From the NCBI GenBank assembly GCA_018262795.1, contig JADFDM010000003.1:124001-188000 (forward strand): a stretch of DNA of 64,000 bases, written 5' to 3'. The DNA is from Sphingobacteriales bacterium (lineage in GTDB: Bacteria; Bacteroidota; Bacteroidia; Chitinophagales; LD1). Position numbers and translations under genes: made by a program. The notes below the pieces were generated by a model, which did not search any database, was not told where the DNA came from, and worked only from the letters and a program-made list of their open reading frames with translations. Position 1 is the first letter of the stretch; each line of letters opens with the position of its first letter. Positions 60,539 through 64,000 of the stretch are shown here, piece by piece.

Positions 60539-61486
60539 ATGAAACGCATAATCAGATTATGGATATACATTTCGTTTGCTTTGTTGCCATCATGCGCCAA
60601 AGATAAAACACAACAGTCTTATGATGAATGCAGCGATTTCCGAGAGATATATCTTCCGCAAACAGGATTTACTCCCGGGATTAGCTATGTCATTCCTGAT
60701 AGCGTACATTTTAAATATGGGGTTTTTAATCCGAACAATTCCGATGAAATGGCTTACTGGGGTGGAAATACAAAATGGAATTTTTACAGTTACAATCTGG
60801 TGACCAAACAACGGGTAAAGCTGACGGATTTAATACCCCAAAATCCGCCTAAGTGGCATCGCAACGGTTGGATTGCCTTTAACGCGGAAGACAACAACAT
60901 TTACAAAGTAAAATCAAATGGCGACAGTTTAACGCAACTCACTTTTACTCGCGATTGCTTCATGCCGGAATGGAACTTATCGGGAGATACAATTATCTGC
61001 AAAAAGGCATCTCCATCGCCTGGTGTGTATTTTATCAAGGCCGATGGTTCGTTAGTAACGTACGTAAACTATAACCAATATTCACTAAGCTTTCCATCAT
61101 GGGCACCCTTCGATTCAATTATAATTAATACTTCCGGGTTTGGCCTTTCGCAATTAAATTTTTTTGATTCTTCATGGACCATTTTGAAAATTGGAAATTC
61201 TTCAGCATTAGGTGCTTGTTGGTTCCCTGATGGTAAGCGCATCCTTTGGAGTGTAGATTATCAGCCAATGCTTTTAGATTATGCTACACTTGAGCAACAT
61301 GCTTTAGTCCCCTATTGCCAAAAGGAACATTATATGTATCCCTCCATATCGGGTGATGGGAAATATGCTTTGCTTTCTATGGAAACGCAAGTGTTTGTAT
61401 CAACTGGTATCCCATTTAGTTCATTTAGAATTGTTAGAATAGAAATAGCAACAGGCAAAGAAGAAATTTTGGATTTGCCCGATTAA
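60539..61486 (+). CDS. TolB/WD40-like beta-propeller lipoprotein (paralogue of 56210-57238)
   Basis: A 315-residue predicted lipoprotein: WIYISFALLPSCAKDK gives the lipobox Cys. Propeller repeats include FNPNNSDEMAYWGGN, PPKWHRNGWIAFNAEDNNIY, VKSNGDSLTQLTFTRD, MPEWNLSGDTIICKKAS and CWFPDGKRILWSVDYQPM. Both this and the 56210 protein share the CAKDK/CTKDK mature start, the FNP-N-DEM strand and the GWI-F block, so they are paralogues. Function unknown; probably outer-membrane- or surface-anchored. It is the last gene of the array and is followed by a strong stem-loop at 61566. Confidence 0.82.
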   Translation: MKRIIRLWIYISFALLPSCAKDKTQQSYDECSDFREIYLPQTGFTPGISYVIPDSVHFKYGVFNPNNSDEMAYWGGNTKWNFYSYNLVTKQRVKLTDLIPQNPPKWHRNGWIAFNAEDNNIYKVKSNGDSLTQLTFTRDCFMPEWNLSGDTIICKKASPSPGVYFIKADGSLVTYVNYNQYSLSFPSWAPFDSIIINTSGFGLSQLNFFDSSWTILKIGNSSALGACWFPDGKRILWSVDYQPMLLDYATLEQHALVPYCQKEHYMYPSISGDGKYALLSMETQVFVSTGIPFSSFRIVRIEIATGKEEILDLPD

Positions 61487-61995
61487 GTAAATCTTTGCCC
61501 TCCACAGTCCTCCATTTAAAAAATCTGCGGCTACTAAAACATTAACGTAACATTACGAGCTTCCTAAAGCCCCCTTCGGGAGTTTGGGGGCTTTCCCTTC
61601 GGGGGTTTGGCGGCCTTGTCATTGCGCGGGCTTTTCCAAAACACAAACCGAACAAAGCCCAAAGCAACCTTCCGCTTTGTATTTCCTAAATCCGTTCCAT
61701 CTGCCATATCCGCGTTATCCGTGTGCCAATGTATCTTAAGCCTTCGGGGGTTTGGGAGCTTTTTTAAGCAGAGATAGTCGAAGACCGGAGTGGTAAACTC
61801 AAATTCCTCTCATCATCCACCCCACAAACAAATCCGCAGATTCTCAAAATTGAAAACCTGCGGAGGCACAATGATGGTTTGTAATCCTGCTATTTCAAAA
61901 TTTCACCGCAGGTAAACACAGGTTTACACGGATAAAGTGGTACTCATCTCTGCGTTTATCTGAATGGGAATTATTTGGTTTAAAAATACGGAGGG
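61487..61995. other. Gene-free, repeat-like region
   Basis: Besides the stem-loop at 61566 I see an imperfect CCGCAG...CTGCGG palindrome (61834-61863), related in its ends to the hairpins at 58351 and 60483, and GTAAAC-ACAG-GTTTAC (61912-61927). No open frame with protein-like composition is present. Confidence 0.55.
61566..61594 (+). terminator. GC-rich stem-loop after the lipoprotein array
   Basis: AAAGCCCCC (61566-61574) and GGGGGCTTT (61586-61594), loop 11, then TCCC. It lies 80 bp past the stop of the 60539 gene. A related CTTCGGGGGTTTGGGAGCTTTTTT run occurs near 61741-61765, so both may be copies of a repeat. Confidence 0.5.
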
Positions 61996-63648
61996 TCATT
62001 TAAAAGTATTTTGAACTCCGGGATCGTGCCGCTTTTTGTAATCGTTTATGAATAAGGCGACCTTGTTATCTATTTCCTCATTGTTAAGCCTATTTTGTGG
62101 GGGGAGGGAAGGCTGCCCGGGCATTTCTTCGATGTGTATAGTTTGAGTCGGGAAGGCAAACTGCACACCGAGGCTTTCGGCCAATCGAAGAGTTTCGAGA
62201 ATGATTTCATGCCTTGCCTTTAACTCTTCGGACCAACTGGGTACCTCAAAGAAAATATAGAACAGAATATTTAGTGAAGCGGGACTCATTTCGTTCATGT
62301 GGATCTCATAATAATCTTTACGGGTTTTGGGATGATTGGCTACAATTTGTCGCAATCCATCCACATACTTATCTATCAGATTAGGCGGAGTACTGTACGT
62401 GAGGTTAATGACCGATTTATATCTTCTGTAAACTCGCAGACCGAAATTATCCACTGATGTATTGGTGATTTCGCCATTGGGAACTGAAACCAAAGAATTG
62501 GCAAAAGTGCGGATGCGAGTAGAGCGAAAGCCCACTTCTTCTACCGTGCCATCCACCCCGTTGGCTTGAATCCAGTCGCCAATCTGAAACGGTTTGTCGA
62601 GAAAAATCATGAGTGAACCGAAGAGGTTTTTGATAGTGTCTTGTGCGGCTAATGCTAAAGCCAAACCCCCAATAGAAAGCCCTGCTAATAGGGCGGTTAT
62701 GTTTACATCAAATACGGTCAGGATGATGATGCCTCCACAGATAATTACGAAAACCTTTAAAACTTTGGATACCAGCGGAACTAATTGATCATCTAAAATT
62801 GTTTCGGTGGCCTCTGCCTTTTTCCAAAGGTAAATGCTGATTAAATCTACTAAATGATAGGCGGCAAGGGTTCCGTAAATGGGGGTGAGAATGTTGAGGA
62901 TAAGCACCAAATACTTTGCCGTGGTAATGGGCAGTTGAAGTACCGGAACTAAGAACTGTAACAACACGGTCAATATCATCAAGCTGGCGGGATGAGATGC
63001 CTTTTGGATAACTATTCGCTGTTGTTTAGGAATTTTTGGGCTTCGAATTAACTGTTTGATGATCAGCCCGATGAGAAAGCTCAAAAATTGATGAAAGACA
63101 ATGGTGATGAGCGAAATAAGGAGGATGCCGGAATATTGCCAAACGTATAGCCCTAAAAAATGCTTCTGCCCAAACTTGCCAAATAGGTTCACCAGAATGT
63201 CGCTGCCGAAAGGGTACACTTCTTTATGCAATTTCGGAATAGCCTCTAATGTTTTGCGGGAGTAGAGCCATTTCCCGTTAATGAGTTCTACATAAATTTC
63301 AGGGTATTTTTGGAAAAGTATGTAGCGGTGTTTCCCCGAAGTGGAATCTACATAGTTGGGATTTTGAGGTAGCGTGCTTATGTCCACATAAAGCCCTTTG
63401 CCATCTAAAACCTGTTTGAGTTCCACCGCCAAATCTTTCGCCTCTTTTGGATCGGCATTGAGTGCTTGGGCGGCCTTTGCCTCATTGTAGGTATCGGGTT
63501 GCAAATAATATAAGTGCGTGTAAATGGTGCTGAGAGGGGTTTTTAATCCGAACTTGATACTATCGGGCAATGCGGTTTGGGCAGTAGCAAAAGACCCTAT
63601 AAATTGAACTATACAAAACAAAAGCAAACCACGAATCACACTCCTCAT
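61996..63648 (-). CDS. MscS-family mechanosensitive channel with N-terminal extension
   Basis: A 550-residue membrane protein: signal peptide (GLLLFCIVQFIGSFATA), a ~140-residue periplasmic region, about five membrane helices, then the MscS core. The pore helix and its continuation are GGLALALAAQDTIKNLFGSL followed by FLDKPFQIGDWI, and the beta domain shows GTVEEVGFRSTRIRTFANSL and VSVPNGEITNTSVDNF. The C-terminal domain (VQFAFPTQTIHIEEM) is typical. It gates under membrane tension and releases solutes; the extended N-terminus is common in Bacteroidota and may sense envelope conditions. Single gene. Confidence 0.93.
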   Translation of the reverse strand: MRSVIRGLLLFCIVQFIGSFATAQTALPDSIKFGLKTPLSTIYTHLYYLQPDTYNEAKAAQALNADPKEAKDLAVELKQVLDGKGLYVDISTLPQNPNYVDSTSGKHRYILFQKYPEIYVELINGKWLYSRKTLEAIPKLHKEVYPFGSDILVNLFGKFGQKHFLGLYVWQYSGILLISLITIVFHQFLSFLIGLIIKQLIRSPKIPKQQRIVIQKASHPASLMILTVLLQFLVPVLQLPITTAKYLVLILNILTPIYGTLAAYHLVDLISIYLWKKAEATETILDDQLVPLVSKVLKVFVIICGGIIILTVFDVNITALLAGLSIGGLALALAAQDTIKNLFGSLMIFLDKPFQIGDWIQANGVDGTVEEVGFRSTRIRTFANSLVSVPNGEITNTSVDNFGLRVYRRYKSVINLTYSTPPNLIDKYVDGLRQIVANHPKTRKDYYEIHMNEMSPASLNILFYIFFEVPSWSEELKARHEIILETLRLAESLGVQFAFPTQTIHIEEMPGQPSLPPQNRLNNEEIDNKVALFINDYKKRHDPGVQNTFK

Positions 63649-63660
63649 CTTTTAAAATTT

Positions 63661-63678
63661 AGCCCTAAAGTTAGGGCT
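63661..63678. repeat. Palindrome upstream of the MscS gene
   Basis: AGCCCTAA-AG-TTAGGGCT, a perfect 8-bp stem 12 bp before the MscS ATG (in its leader). On the plus strand it is followed by TTTAGATTTT. The gap 63649-64000 also has GAGCG-AGA-CGCTC (about 63766-63778) and shows no supported gene. Confidence 0.5.
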
Positions 63679-63848
63679 TTAGATTTTAAGCCTAAATGAG
63701 TATGCTTGATTGGGGCGGGAGCAAGTGCCCAGTGGTGCGCAGGCAGACAAAATAAGTAAAGACTCGAGCGAGACGCTCGCGCCAGTTTCCGAAAGAGTAT
63801 AGCGCCTCTGAAACAGGTTCGGGGTGACATTTGCAACCGGCTAAACCA

Positions 63849-63896
63849 CCGCAGGTTTCTTTGTGCTGTTTATATTTATGAAAAGAAACCCTGCGG
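63849..63896. repeat. Long CCGCAGGTTTCTTT palindrome
   Basis: CCGCAGGTTTCTTT (63849-63862) pairs with AAAGAAACC-C-TGCGG (63882-63896), one bulged base, loop about 19. The ends (CGCAGGTTC-like) recall the hairpin family at 58351 and 60483, though the loop differs. Confidence 0.55.
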
Positions 63897-64000
63897 AGAA
63901 AGACAATCCTATTTGTGCAGGAGATGGCTTCGTGCCTTGCCATAATGTTCCTGTTGCCGCTGTCGGATGCTGCTCGGCAAACAACAAGAAAACTACGCTG

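Overview
The window looks like chromosomal DNA from an aerobic member of the Bacteroidota, probably of the Chitinophagia/Sphingobacteriia type. The evidence is: many secreted proteins ending in type IX secretion (T9SS) sorting domains (type A, and one type B / gliding-motility-type C-terminus); Bacteroidota-restricted families (IPExxxVDY, DUF6089, DUF5686, BatD/BatE); A-rich leaders instead of Shine-Dalgarno sites; and a good match to the Bacteroidota -33/-7 promoter (TTTG-N19-TAnnTTTG) in front of acpP. Haem A synthase and kynurenine 3-monooxygenase point to aerobic metabolism. I recognised no rRNA, tRNA or CRISPR array.

Layout. 1-3.1 kb: pirin (cut by the edge), FMN reductase, haem-binding protein and a secreted phosphodiesterase. 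3.2-6.1 kb: two T9SS cargo genes on the minus strand. 6.1-9.1 kb: a small accessory island with a decayed IS4-family transposase next to an overlapping methyltransferase/restriction endonuclease pair. 9.2-18.4 kb: mostly minus-strand housekeeping genes (DUF6089 barrel, NAD kinase, DUF5686 protein, CBS protein, hydrolase, glutamine amidotransferase, CvpA, YqeY) plus kmo on the plus strand. 18.5-24.7 kb: a palindromic element, then an S8 protease, a small secreted protein and a large VPS10/BNR-like T9SS protein. 24.7-29.8 kb: recJ, mscL and a fused BatD-BatE gene. 30-37.4 kb: secreted proteins, a caspase-TPR protein, an HTH protein and a repeat-rich T9SS protein. 37.4-38.6 kb: a non-coding region with a 206-bp tandem repeat. 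38.6-44.6 kb: guanidinium/SMR exporter, ctaA, pyk, IPExxxVDY, acpP, fabF, rnc. 44.6-52.5 kb: adaptor, TolC, DinB, two small membrane proteins and mfd. 52.6-61.5 kb: an accessory array of secreted proteins and lipoproteins. 61.5-64 kb: MscS channel and palindrome-rich non-coding DNA.

The most unusual part is 52.6-60.5 kb. An 1183-residue S8 protease is followed by a tight plus-strand array in which gene after gene starts within a few bases of the stop codon of a T9SS sorting domain. Three of those sorting domains are orphans (57258-57467, 58400-58507, 59519-59695) with no gene body in frame. Two genes are compositional chimeras. The N-terminal propeller of the protease (to about 54000) and the C-terminal sorting domain of the 57475-58146 gene (from about 57905) share a GC-rich, C-ending codon style quite unlike the AT-rich sequence they are joined to, and both joints lie at domain borders. 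Hairpins whose stems differ by compensatory changes (58351-58379, 60483-60511) sit between the units. I read this as a module-shuffling array for T9SS cargo; that reading is inference.

Other points worth a look: an in-frame palindrome-bearing insertion in mfd, an orphan BatD-BatE fusion, a strong terminator between acpP and fabF, the nested-hairpin 206-bp tandem repeat with a 26-bp slippage deletion, and a foldable palindromic element at 18515-18648.
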